Positions 35,619 to 43,326 of a stretch of 64,000 bases of DNA are shown here, in pieces. Position numbers and translations under genes: made by a program. Position 1 is the first letter of the stretch. Every line of letters begins with the position of its first letter. The stretch lies in contig OX638377.1 in assembly GCA_951813615.1 (NCBI GenBank), positions 3,348,001 through 3,412,000 of the forward strand. The letters are read 5' to 3'. Origin of the DNA: an uncultured Latescibacterota bacterium (GTDB taxonomy: Bacteria; Latescibacterota; UBA2968; UBA8231). The notes beneath the pieces are model-generated. The model ran no database searches. It worked only from the letters and a program-made list of their open reading frames with translations, and had not been told where the DNA came from.

Positions 35619-36857
35619 ATGCTGTACCGCATTGCCGCTATCGGCTTCATTTTTGCCTGCACGAGTGTCGCTTGGATCATCTTGGCACAGGTCGTCTCGC
35701 ACCGCACCCACCAACAAGACACCAAGCTCAAAGCCGCTGTGGGTCAATTGTGGGGCACCCCTCAGTCCCAGCGCGCCCCACTCCTGTACTGGACCACCGA
35801 GGAAACCGTCGTCACCCAGACCCCTGACGGCCAAACGACAGAGCACTCCAAGGAGCGGCGGCACCTCCTGCCCCTACAAGCCAGCCGCCTACAAGTCGAT
35901 CTACACCTCGAACACCGCCGCAAGGGCCTGCTGTGGTATTCCACCTACCAAGTGGCACTGAACGCCACCTATACTGCGACCAACGAGACCGACCGTCCCC
36001 TCGACCTAACCTTCGATCTAGCCCTACCTAATTCCCAAGCTGTGTACGACGATTTCACCCTGTCTATCGACGGCCAGTCTATCGCTCCGCTGCCTCTAGT
36101 GGAAGGGCACTTGCAACAGCCGTTGCATTTAGCGCCGGGCCAGAGTCGCCAGATCCGTCTTTCCTATCAATCGCAGGGTTTAGAAGAATGGTGGTATCGC
36201 TTCGGCGACCACGTCGAGCAGGTCTCCGATTTCGAGTTGGTCATGCACACTGATTTCGACGCCATCGACTTCCCACGCGAAAGCCTAGCGCCCACCCACA
36301 AGGAGCGCACCGCCGATGGCTGGCGACTCACTTGGCAGTACGACCGCTTACTCACTGGGGCTTCCCTCGGCATGGTCATGCCCGCCCGCCTCAACCCAGG
36401 CCCTTGGGTACAAGACGTGACCCTAGCTGCGCCCATATCTCTCTTTCTCTTTTTCTTTGTTCTATTTGTTTTTGCCGCGGTCAAAGGCATCGATATTCAT
36501 CCGATGAATTACTTCTTCATCGGCGCGGCCTTTTTCAGCTTTCACTTGCTGTTGGCTTATCTAGCCGACCACTTGCTCATCCACTATGCCTTTCTGGTAG
36601 CCACAGCCGTGTCTGTTTTCTTGGTCATCTCCTACATGCGGCTGGTGGTCGGCCTGCGGCTGGCCTTGGTCGAGATAGGCTTGGCCCAGTTCATTTACTT
36701 GGTGCTCTTCTCCTATACCTTCTTCTTCGTCGGCTATACCGGCTTGGCCATTACCGTCCTGTGCATCGCCACGCTCTTCGTCGCCATGCAGCTTACTGGC
36801 CGGATGGACTGGTCGGCCGTTTTTGCCCAGCCGCCAGCCACTCCTCAGAAGTCTTAG
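35619..36857 (+). CDS. CreD-like inner-membrane protein
   Basis: This encodes 412 residues. GAAGGAGG lies 6-7 nt before ATG 35619, which starts at the first membrane helix (MLYRIAAIGFIFACTSVAWI); the longer upstream frame is not used. A periplasmic beta-rich region (about 40-265; LNATYTATNETDRPLDLTFD) is followed by five or six membrane helices. The end (YTGLAITVLCIATLFVAMQL then TGRMDW) matches the CreD signature in which an LLLGSLLLF-type helix is followed by TRRVDW. CreD is an inner-membrane protein linked to envelope integrity and beta-lactam/colicin responses. It is divergent from the 2088-residue membrane gene, with about 160 bp between, so the two may share regulation. The identification rests on topology and the C-terminal motif. 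Confidence 0.68.
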   Translation: MLYRIAAIGFIFACTSVAWIILAQVVSHRTHQQDTKLKAAVGQLWGTPQSQRAPLLYWTTEETVVTQTPDGQTTEHSKERRHLLPLQASRLQVDLHLEHRRKGLLWYSTYQVALNATYTATNETDRPLDLTFDLALPNSQAVYDDFTLSIDGQSIAPLPLVEGHLQQPLHLAPGQSRQIRLSYQSQGLEEWWYRFGDHVEQVSDFELVMHTDFDAIDFPRESLAPTHKERTADGWRLTWQYDRLLTGASLGMVMPARLNPGPWVQDVTLAAPISLFLFFFVLFVFAAVKGIDIHPMNYFFIGAAFFSFHLLLAYLADHLLIHYAFLVATAVSVFLVISYMRLVVGLRLALVEIGLAQFIYLVLFSYTFFFVGYTGLAITVLCIATLFVAMQLTGRMDWSAVFAQPPATPQKS

Positions 36858-36922
36858 TTTTGCGATCTGCCGCCTCGAAACCGACAGTACAGCCAAGCGC
36901 ATCGTCCGCGTGCAGCACAGCC

Positions 36923-39136
36923 ATGTCTTATAAGACCGCGTTGAGGCTCTGGCGGCACCCAACTCTGCCTGTAGTGATCCTAGCACTCGTATTAGCTCTC
37001 ACGCCGCCGATCTTTGCCGATGTGCGCCTACCCAAGATCTTTGGCGACCACATGGTATTGCAGCGCGACCAGCCGCTGACCGTCTGGGGCTGGGCAGCCC
37101 CCGGCGAGCAGGTTTCCGTCGAATTTCTCGGCCAAGTTACAAGTACCAGCGCGAGCGCACAGGGTGAGTGGCAGGTGGAATTGCCTCCGGCCCAAGCCGG
37201 TGGTCCCCATGTGCTAAGAGTGACAGGTGCCAATGCCATCGAATTGCAGGATGTGCTCGTCGGCGAGGTCTGGCTCTGCTCGGGACAATCGAACATGGAA
37301 ATGGGCGTCGGTCTCTGCCTCAACCCAGAAGAAGAAATCGCCGCCGCCAACCATCCACAGCTCCGTCTCTTCCAGCTCCCCAAGAAACTCAACGCCGAAC
37401 CGCAAACGGATGTCGAGGCCGCTTGGAGCCGCTGTACCCCGGAGACTATCGTCCAGGGTGGCTGGGGCGGGTTTTCGGCGGCGGCTTACTATTTCGGCCG
37501 CCACTTGCAGCGCGAGCTCAACGTACCCATCGGCCTAATTCAATCAGCCTGGGGCGGCACCCGCATCGAACCCTGGATCCCGCCCGCCGGTTTTGCCGCA
37601 GTGCCCGCAGTAAGCGATATCTACGAGCAGCTACAACTGCGGAATCCACGCAGCGACCAGTACAAAGAGCGCTTGGGCACCGTATTGGCAGCAGTCGAAG
37701 ACTGGCTTAACGCCGCCCGGGCAGCGCGGCAAAGCGAAACACCAGTACCGGAAATGCCGACCTACCCTCCCGAGCTCCTGCTGCCAAACGGCCCGCAGCA
37801 ACCTGCCGTGCTCTACAACGCCATGATCCACCCTCTCGTCCCTTTTGCCTTGCGCGGTGCCATCTGGTACCAAGGCGAGTCCAACCACACCGAGGGGATG
37901 CTCTATACCGAGAAAATGAAGGCGCTCATCGAGGGCTGGCGCAGCCTTTGGCCGGGCGGAGCGTTCCCTTTCTACTACGTGCAGATCGCCCCGTTCCCCT
38001 ACGGCGACGAACCGTCCAGCACACTGCCCAAATTCTGGGAAGCGCAAACGGCCGCGCTGACCATTCCCCACACCGGCATGGCTGTCATCCACGATGTCGG
38101 CGACCTCGATGATATCCACCCCAAAAACAAGCAGGAGGTCGGGCGGCGCTTGGCCCTAATAGCATTGGCCAAGACCTATGGCCAAGAAGTGATCTACTCA
38201 GGTCCAGTCTACCGCTCGCTGCGGATCAAAGACGACAAAATCTATTTGCGCTTCTACCACAGCAACGGCCTGAAAACGCGCGACGGCGCTCCGCCGAATC
38301 ATTTTGCCGTGATTGACCAAGAACGCGGCGGATTCGTCAACGCAAAGGCCGCGATAGTAGGGGATGAAATCGTCGTCTCGGCACCGGGAGTCGAAAACCC
38401 GGTCGCAGTGAGCTTTGCTTGGCACAAACTGGCCGAACCCAATCTCGTCAACGCCGCCGGCCTACCCGCCGCCCCATTTCGCGCTGGCGCAGTGCCCGAA
38501 CGCGACCTGCTCGAAATGAAAGTGCCCGAAGCCGGCGACTATCGCCTCGTTTACGACCTCGATCTAGCCAAACTCGGCGCGGATATCCACTACGATATCG
38601 ACAATAGTACCGCGATCACCGCGCCTTTTGACCGCATTGCCTATTTTGTGGAATTGCAACCCAGCGATGGCGAAACGCGCTTTCTCTACGTTTCACTGGA
38701 TGCCTTTACCGATGATCTCAAAATGATCGGTGTGCCGACCTTGGCTTCGGGTGCCCATTTCCAACAACCCGTCGCGCAGATGAACGTCTGGTCCAACACG
38801 GGCGTACAAAACGGCATCGGCCTAACAGGAGGCTACATCGAATTCTGGCCCAACAACTACACCTCAGCCAACGCCGCTGCCGTGCCCGGGGCCTCTCAGC
38901 AGGTCTATGACTTTGGCGATCAGCCAGTAGACCCCACCGACGGCTATGGCAGTATGCAGCTACACAACGCCACGGCTGAACAGACGCTCTTTGCCATCAA
39001 CCACTGGCGGCGGGGCGAGCGCGCCGATATCGGCATCGGCAATCGGGACGAAAGACACTCCGATTGGACCTTTGCCGGTAATGCGCAGAGCTATTCTGTT
39101 AAAAGGCTGCGGATACTGGTGAGGGATCGCCGATAA
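36923..39136 (+). CDS. Sialate O-acetylesterase-family (SASA) secreted esterase
   Basis: This encodes 737 residues from ATG 36923, the start of a signal peptide (LPVVILALVLALTPPIFA, cleaved before DVRLPK). There is a beta-sandwich N-terminal domain, then GQSNM at 121-125 with the nucleophile Ser, the IWYQGESN block near 314-321, and DLDDIHPKNKQEVG carrying the Asp/His of the triad. These are diagnostic for 9-O-acetylesterases that remove acetyl groups from sialic acids or plant polysaccharides. The last 200 residues (from about 540) form an extra beta domain (HFQQPVAQMNVWSNTG, WTFAGNAQSYSVKRLRILVR). It fits an exported polysaccharide deacetylase together with the nearby sulfatase. It ends 13 nt from the convergent PhyH gene. 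Confidence 0.9.
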   Translation: MSYKTALRLWRHPTLPVVILALVLALTPPIFADVRLPKIFGDHMVLQRDQPLTVWGWAAPGEQVSVEFLGQVTSTSASAQGEWQVELPPAQAGGPHVLRVTGANAIELQDVLVGEVWLCSGQSNMEMGVGLCLNPEEEIAAANHPQLRLFQLPKKLNAEPQTDVEAAWSRCTPETIVQGGWGGFSAAAYYFGRHLQRELNVPIGLIQSAWGGTRIEPWIPPAGFAAVPAVSDIYEQLQLRNPRSDQYKERLGTVLAAVEDWLNAARAARQSETPVPEMPTYPPELLLPNGPQQPAVLYNAMIHPLVPFALRGAIWYQGESNHTEGMLYTEKMKALIEGWRSLWPGGAFPFYYVQIAPFPYGDEPSSTLPKFWEAQTAALTIPHTGMAVIHDVGDLDDIHPKNKQEVGRRLALIALAKTYGQEVIYSGPVYRSLRIKDDKIYLRFYHSNGLKTRDGAPPNHFAVIDQERGGFVNAKAAIVGDEIVVSAPGVENPVAVSFAWHKLAEPNLVNAAGLPAAPFRAGAVPERDLLEMKVPEAGDYRLVYDLDLAKLGADIHYDIDNSTAITAPFDRIAYFVELQPSDGETRFLYVSLDAFTDDLKMIGVPTLASGAHFQQPVAQMNVWSNTGVQNGIGLTGGYIEFWPNNYTSANAAAVPGASQQVYDFGDQPVDPTDGYGSMQLHNATAEQTLFAINHWRRGERADIGIGNRDERHSDWTFAGNAQSYSVKRLRILVRDRR

Positions 39137-39149
39137 CCGACAACTCGCC

Positions 39150-40037
39150 TCAAGTTGCTTTCTGCTGCAACCGCTCCGGCACCCCCACCGGCTCCCCCCC
39201 GCGACACACCACCGGAAAGTGCGGGCCGGCCTCGGCCATCGGCGCATTGTCGGGCAATTCGACGAACTGCTTCATCAGGTGCTCGCCGCTTTGGTCGAAG
39301 CGCGCCGCACCGGTCATGTAGTGGATGGCAATGGCGCGCCGGGGCCGCGGCGACTGATTGAAGGGCGAGCCGTGCCAAGTCAGGGAATGGTGGAAGGATA
39401 CTTCTCCGCGCAGCACCGGACACGGCCGCGCTTCCACCCCGCGGATCTCGGCGTCGGCTGGCGGGGTAAAGCCCTGTAAGTCCTTGAAGTTTTCCAGCAG
39501 CGACAAATCCCCCTGCGTGCGCAAAAATGCAATCTGGTTGCCCCACTTATGGCTGCCCGGCACCATCCACATGCAGCCGTTTTCCTCGGTCGCGTCGTCC
39601 AAAGGGATCCACGCCGAGACCGGCGTCATTGGCTTGATGATCGGCCACAAGGGCGCGTCTTGGTGCCAGTGGGTCGAGCCGCCATAGCGCGCGGGTTTGT
39701 ACTGGATTTGGTCGTGCCACACCTGGAGGTCGGCATGGCCCGTGAGCTGGCTGATCCCCCGCACGACAGCCGGGTGGTAAATCAACCGCTCCCAAGCCGG
39801 CGCAGCTTCCCAGATATTGACGATCTGCCACACTGGATGCTCGCTGACGCCTCCCCCCCCGGCTAGATCGCGGAAGGATACCGGCTGCGCTTCACCTGGG
39901 CCAAAGCCATCCGGACCTTTGGTCAAAATCTCGTCGAGCGCGTCGCTCAATCCGCCAAGATCCTCGTCAGAGAGCACGCGCCCGCCGTTGAGAAAGCCGT
40001 TGCGGTGGAATTCATCGATCTGTGCTTGCGTAAGCAT
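39150..40037 (-). CDS. Phytanoyl-CoA dioxygenase (PhyH) family protein
   Basis: This encodes 295 residues. AAAGGA lies about 9 nt before ATG 40037. The N-terminal QIDEFHRNGFLNGGRVLSDE is the standard PhyH opening. The Fe(II) ligands are visible as the HxD of HWHQDAPLW (about residue 118) and the distal His in FHHSLTWHGS; the Arg of PRPRRAIAIHYM should bind 2-oxoglutarate. The reaction is predicted to be oxidative hydroxylation or demethylation of a small molecule with 2-oxoglutarate and O2; the substrate cannot be told. It lies 17 nt downstream of the CehA/McbA-like gene and is likely co-transcribed with it. Confidence 0.9.
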   Translation of the reverse strand: MLTQAQIDEFHRNGFLNGGRVLSDEDLGGLSDALDEILTKGPDGFGPGEAQPVSFRDLAGGGGVSEHPVWQIVNIWEAAPAWERLIYHPAVVRGISQLTGHADLQVWHDQIQYKPARYGGSTHWHQDAPLWPIIKPMTPVSAWIPLDDATEENGCMWMVPGSHKWGNQIAFLRTQGDLSLLENFKDLQGFTPPADAEIRGVEARPCPVLRGEVSFHHSLTWHGSPFNQSPRPRRAIAIHYMTGAARFDQSGEHLMKQFVELPDNAPMAEAGPHFPVVCRGGEPVGVPERLQQKAT

Positions 40038-40054
40038 CGTCTATCCTTTCACCC

Positions 40055-42544
40055 CTACTCCATGCGCCGGAGCAACTCGCCCCGAGCCTCGTTAAACAGT
40101 CCAATCAGCCGCTGGCGGATCGCCTCGTCGCGGAAGACGCCGATCCTTTCGGCCCAAGCAATGCCACCCTCCATGTGCGTCAGCAGATAATTGCCCTCCG
40201 CCGGCGCAAACACGCAGCGCCTTCCCACGTCGATATAAATCGGCGAAGAATGGGCCATCACCGGCCCGGCGTCCGTGTGGTGCGGTCCCCAGCAGCGGGC
40301 CACGACCCAGCAGGAACGATTGGCCTTGAGCTTGAACTTCAGTTCGATCTGCTGGGCACCAGACGCAGCGGTCTCGCGCGCAACGGACTCGCCATTGCAA
40401 ATAAGCTCCAGCCCGGTAAGCGGCCAGACGCTTTCCGCAGTCGCCACCACCTCGACCGTGCCGCCATTGCCGGGCAGGTGGATTTCCTCGCCCATCTCCC
40501 GCCCCTCGACCTTTAGATCGATCATCGCGCCGGTGCTGGCAAACGTCTGACCGCGCCGCACAGCTTGGCACCAATTGTCAAAGGTAAACTCCTCGTCGTC
40601 GCGCAGCTTGGCGTACGTGCGCGAGCCGCCCAAAATGCGGCCGTTGGACATCTTGTCAGTGCCGCCGACAATCGGCAGCTTCTGACCCACGTTGAGCCAG
40701 CGGTAGTAACCCAGTTCGGCCGAACTGATCTGCTCGCCCTCCCAAATCCAGCACATCTCGCCGGCGTCGGCGTGGCCCAAGACGATGTTGGCCGCGTTCT
40801 CAAAATCGGGCAGCGGCATGTGCGGCATAATGACCAGCCCGCCCTGTTTTTTGCACTCCTCGGCCCAATCGGCCATCAGCGCATCCACCGAGCCGCCGAC
40901 CCAATCCTCATTGGCCCCACCGGTACACATCGGCGCGACCAGTTCCTTAAGGCCGAGTAAGCTGATATGCCCAAGCACGTGCTGCCGGTTCTCTTGGCTG
41001 ACCCAAACTAAGTGATTGTCGCTGCTGGTCGGTGCCAAGCCGCCGGTAAACTCCTCCCACGAGGTAAACAGCCGACCCCACTGGCTGGCCAACAGATGCA
41101 CCACATTGAGGTCTTCGCCTTCGGCCTCTAGGTGCGACGACTGGGAGGAGAGAAAATGCACGTGGGTATCCCCCGAATAGTACCCGCGCTGCTTCATGTC
41201 AAAGGCGCGTTTGACCTTGAGAGTCAGCGCGTTTTGTCCAGGCTTGATCTCAACCTGCTCGCGCAGCGGCTGATACTCAAAACCGCGTACCACCTCGGCG
41301 TACACCGGACCGATGGGCAAGTCGATCTGGCAAGTGCCGTCGATGTACGCGTAGGGCACGCCCCCGGTCTTGCAGTCGCCGCCCATGTCCTCAAACCACG
41401 CCACATTGACGTCGGCTTGGTGGCCGTGCGGTGCCAAATAGGCTCCGTGCTCAGAGCGGAAGTGGACGCGGGTTCCCACGGGTTGGCCGGTATCCGCGTC
41501 CTCGACCCGCACGTGGACCCACTGCTTGCCGGACGGCGCGACAACCTCAATGCGCACTTTCCCCTGGGCGACCTTCTTTTTTTGGAGCACGTCACCCCAG
41601 CAAATGCGCTCTTCGACGTCGTCCCCCGCCTTGATGGCGAGTTCCCCTTCTGTTGAGCCGTGGATTTCCAGATAGCCACCGTCGACCGTCTCCTGGCCAC
41701 CCCGTCCCCAGCCCGCCTCCTCGGAAGTGAGGAAGTCCGTGCTCGGCACCCAAAGCTGATCTTGGCGCACGATTTCGCCGCGCTCCATCGCTACCTCGGG
41801 CGCTCCTTCGGCATCGACCCGCAACGCCACCTCCTGCCGCGCCGGCCAAGCAAAAGGATCGCCTTCCTCGTGGCAGAGCGTAAGGCCAGCCAAAGCTAAC
41901 GCCGTAGGACCAGCCGCCGACACCGCGATCGCCGCAATTTCCTTGTCGGGCGCGGGATTTTCCCAGTCGTAGAGCCACCAACCCTGGAGGTCTCCACCCT
42001 CTCGCGTAAAGGCCCCGGTCTGTACCATGCCATAGCTGTGCTCAAGGCTGTTCAGCGGCACCGAGTAGTAGTGGCGACAATTGCGACAGAGAAAGGGATG
42101 GTGCCCCCAAGGCACCTGCACGTCGTGGATTTCAAAGCGGCGGCGCAATGGCTGCTCAACTGAGCTGCCGTCGGCATAGAGGACGCGATAGGTTCCAATC
42201 TCCTCGCCCGTACCCTCGACTGTAGCCCACTCTCCCGGCACTGGTGCACAAGTGTGGGCATAGAGAATGCGCCGCGCCTTGTCGTTTATCGGGATCTCCG
42301 CCGACGCGCTCACCCCATCCCCAGCCTCTTGCGCCACCAGCACCACGGCCCGGTCAGCACCAGCGGCTGCCAAGCTAAAGGGCACACCCCAAAACTGGTG
42401 ATCGCCCCAAGGCAGCCCCACGAGCGGTGTATTGTCGGGCGCGTCGTCGGACGCCGGCCAGAGCTTACCGTCCTCGGACTCGACATTGCCAGTACCAGCG
42501 TTATAAGTTGCGCTCAAATCCAACGGCACAAACGAATCGCTCAT
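40055..42544 (-). CDS. CehA/McbA-like metallohydrolase-domain protein, copy 1
   Basis: This encodes 829 residues with no signal peptide. The N-terminal 430 residues are beta-rich, with SVDAxM-like and carbohydrate-binding-like segments (LDLSATYNAGTGN; VRVEDADTGQPVGTRVHFRS). About residue 455 begins a PHP-like metal site (YYSGDTHVHFLSSQSSHLEA), followed by MPHMPLPDFENAANIVLGHA, VGGTDKMSNGRILGGSRTYA and a C-terminal beta domain (VEGREMGEEIHLPGNGGTVE). The GDxHvH and later His/Asp fit the CehA/McbA family, which includes ester and amide hydrolases. A paralogue of equal length is encoded at 43327-45810. The substrate is unknown. GGAAG precedes ATG 42544. Confidence 0.65.
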   Translation of the reverse strand: MSDSFVPLDLSATYNAGTGNVESEDGKLWPASDDAPDNTPLVGLPWGDHQFWGVPFSLAAAGADRAVVLVAQEAGDGVSASAEIPINDKARRILYAHTCAPVPGEWATVEGTGEEIGTYRVLYADGSSVEQPLRRRFEIHDVQVPWGHHPFLCRNCRHYYSVPLNSLEHSYGMVQTGAFTREGGDLQGWWLYDWENPAPDKEIAAIAVSAAGPTALALAGLTLCHEEGDPFAWPARQEVALRVDAEGAPEVAMERGEIVRQDQLWVPSTDFLTSEEAGWGRGGQETVDGGYLEIHGSTEGELAIKAGDDVEERICWGDVLQKKKVAQGKVRIEVVAPSGKQWVHVRVEDADTGQPVGTRVHFRSEHGAYLAPHGHQADVNVAWFEDMGGDCKTGGVPYAYIDGTCQIDLPIGPVYAEVVRGFEYQPLREQVEIKPGQNALTLKVKRAFDMKQRGYYSGDTHVHFLSSQSSHLEAEGEDLNVVHLLASQWGRLFTSWEEFTGGLAPTSSDNHLVWVSQENRQHVLGHISLLGLKELVAPMCTGGANEDWVGGSVDALMADWAEECKKQGGLVIMPHMPLPDFENAANIVLGHADAGEMCWIWEGEQISSAELGYYRWLNVGQKLPIVGGTDKMSNGRILGGSRTYAKLRDDEEFTFDNWCQAVRRGQTFASTGAMIDLKVEGREMGEEIHLPGNGGTVEVVATAESVWPLTGLELICNGESVARETAASGAQQIELKFKLKANRSCWVVARCWGPHHTDAGPVMAHSSPIYIDVGRRCVFAPAEGNYLLTHMEGGIAWAERIGVFRDEAIRQRLIGLFNEARGELLRRME

Positions 42545-42672
42545 CGCAGCTTCCTTTCTACAGTGAATGGCCGCTCAATATATCCCCGCCAAAATCCCCG
42601 AGCAAGGCGGCTCCAGTACAATACACCCAAGATGTGTTTACAAATTGTTTGTTATAACGTACGCTATATCCA

Positions 42673-42999
42673 ATGGAATTCACCGTTGAAATCTACGTAG
42701 CCCCAAACGGCAAGCAGCCTTTCGCTGAATGGTTCCGTACTCTACGGGATACCCGTACCCAAGCTCGCGTAGAAACTCGTCTTCGCCGTTTGAGCTTGGG
42801 ACTTCTGGGCGACCATCGACCTGTCGGTGGTGGAGTCTTCGAACTGCGCCTTGACTTTGGTCCAGGTTTTCGGATCTACTGCGCCCGTTTAGAGCACACC
42901 ATCATACTATTGCTCTGCGGCGGCGACAAAAGTACCCAGCCCAGAGACATTGAGCAGGCCAAAACCCATCTCGCTGACTACAAGGAGCGTTCCCAATGA
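42673..42999 (+). CDS. higB: HigB/RelE-family toxin of a type II toxin-antitoxin pair
   Basis: This encodes 108 residues. The sequence EIYVAPNGKQPFAEWFRTLR followed by RVETRLRRLSLGLLGDHRPV and GVFELRLDFGPGFRIYCARL is typical of the phage-derived Gp49-like/HigB toxin family, ribosome-dependent mRNA interferases of the RelE fold. The end (LLCGGDKSTQPRDIEQAKTH) is the conserved family C terminus. The toxin comes first and overlaps the antitoxin start by 4 nt, the usual HigBA order. There is no Shine-Dalgarno site before ATG 42673. The pair is on the strand opposite to both flanking CehA/McbA-like genes, consistent with insertion. Confidence 0.88.
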   Translation: MEFTVEIYVAPNGKQPFAEWFRTLRDTRTQARVETRLRRLSLGLLGDHRPVGGGVFELRLDFGPGFRIYCARLEHTIILLLCGGDKSTQPRDIEQAKTHLADYKERSQ

Positions 43000-43319
43000 A
43001 AGCGTCTATCCCCTTTGAAAAACACCACCTCGAATTCCTCCGCGATTCAGAACGCGCCCAAGCATACCTTGAAGTAGCCTTAGAGGAATACGCCACAGAC
43101 CATAATACCTCAGCCTTGCTGCTCGCGCTCAAAGACATCGCCGCTGCCCAAGGCGGTCTAGGGAAATTGGCCCAGCAGACCAACCTGAACCGCGCCCACA
43201 TATACAAAGCGCTATCGCGAGAGGGCAATCCGCGGCTAGATACACTGGAGAAAATCCTCAACAGCCTCGGCTTCAGACTTTCTATCGAGCCGTTGGCGCG
43301 GGAAAAGCAAAAAGCCTGA
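42996..43319 (+). CDS. higA: HigA-like helix-turn-helix antitoxin
   Basis: This encodes 107 residues. The N-terminal part (EFLRDSERAQAYLEVALEEY) is the toxin-binding helix region of the addiction-module antidote family. Residues about 50-95 carry a helix-turn-helix (GGLGKLAQQTNLNRAHIYKA, LDTLEKILNSLGFRLSIEPL). It neutralises the toxin and represses the operon. The start overlaps the toxin stop (ATGA), giving coupled translation. It ends 7 nt from the convergent CehA/McbA-like gene. Confidence 0.9.
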   Translation: MKASIPFEKHHLEFLRDSERAQAYLEVALEEYATDHNTSALLLALKDIAAAQGGLGKLAQQTNLNRAHIYKALSREGNPRLDTLEKILNSLGFRLSIEPLAREKQKA

Positions 43320-43326
43320 TTGAAAT

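Noticed and set aside
36332..36922. Upstream extension of the sialate O-acetylesterase frame
   Set aside because: It overlaps the CreD-like coding region in another frame, and the signal peptide starts at ATG 36923.
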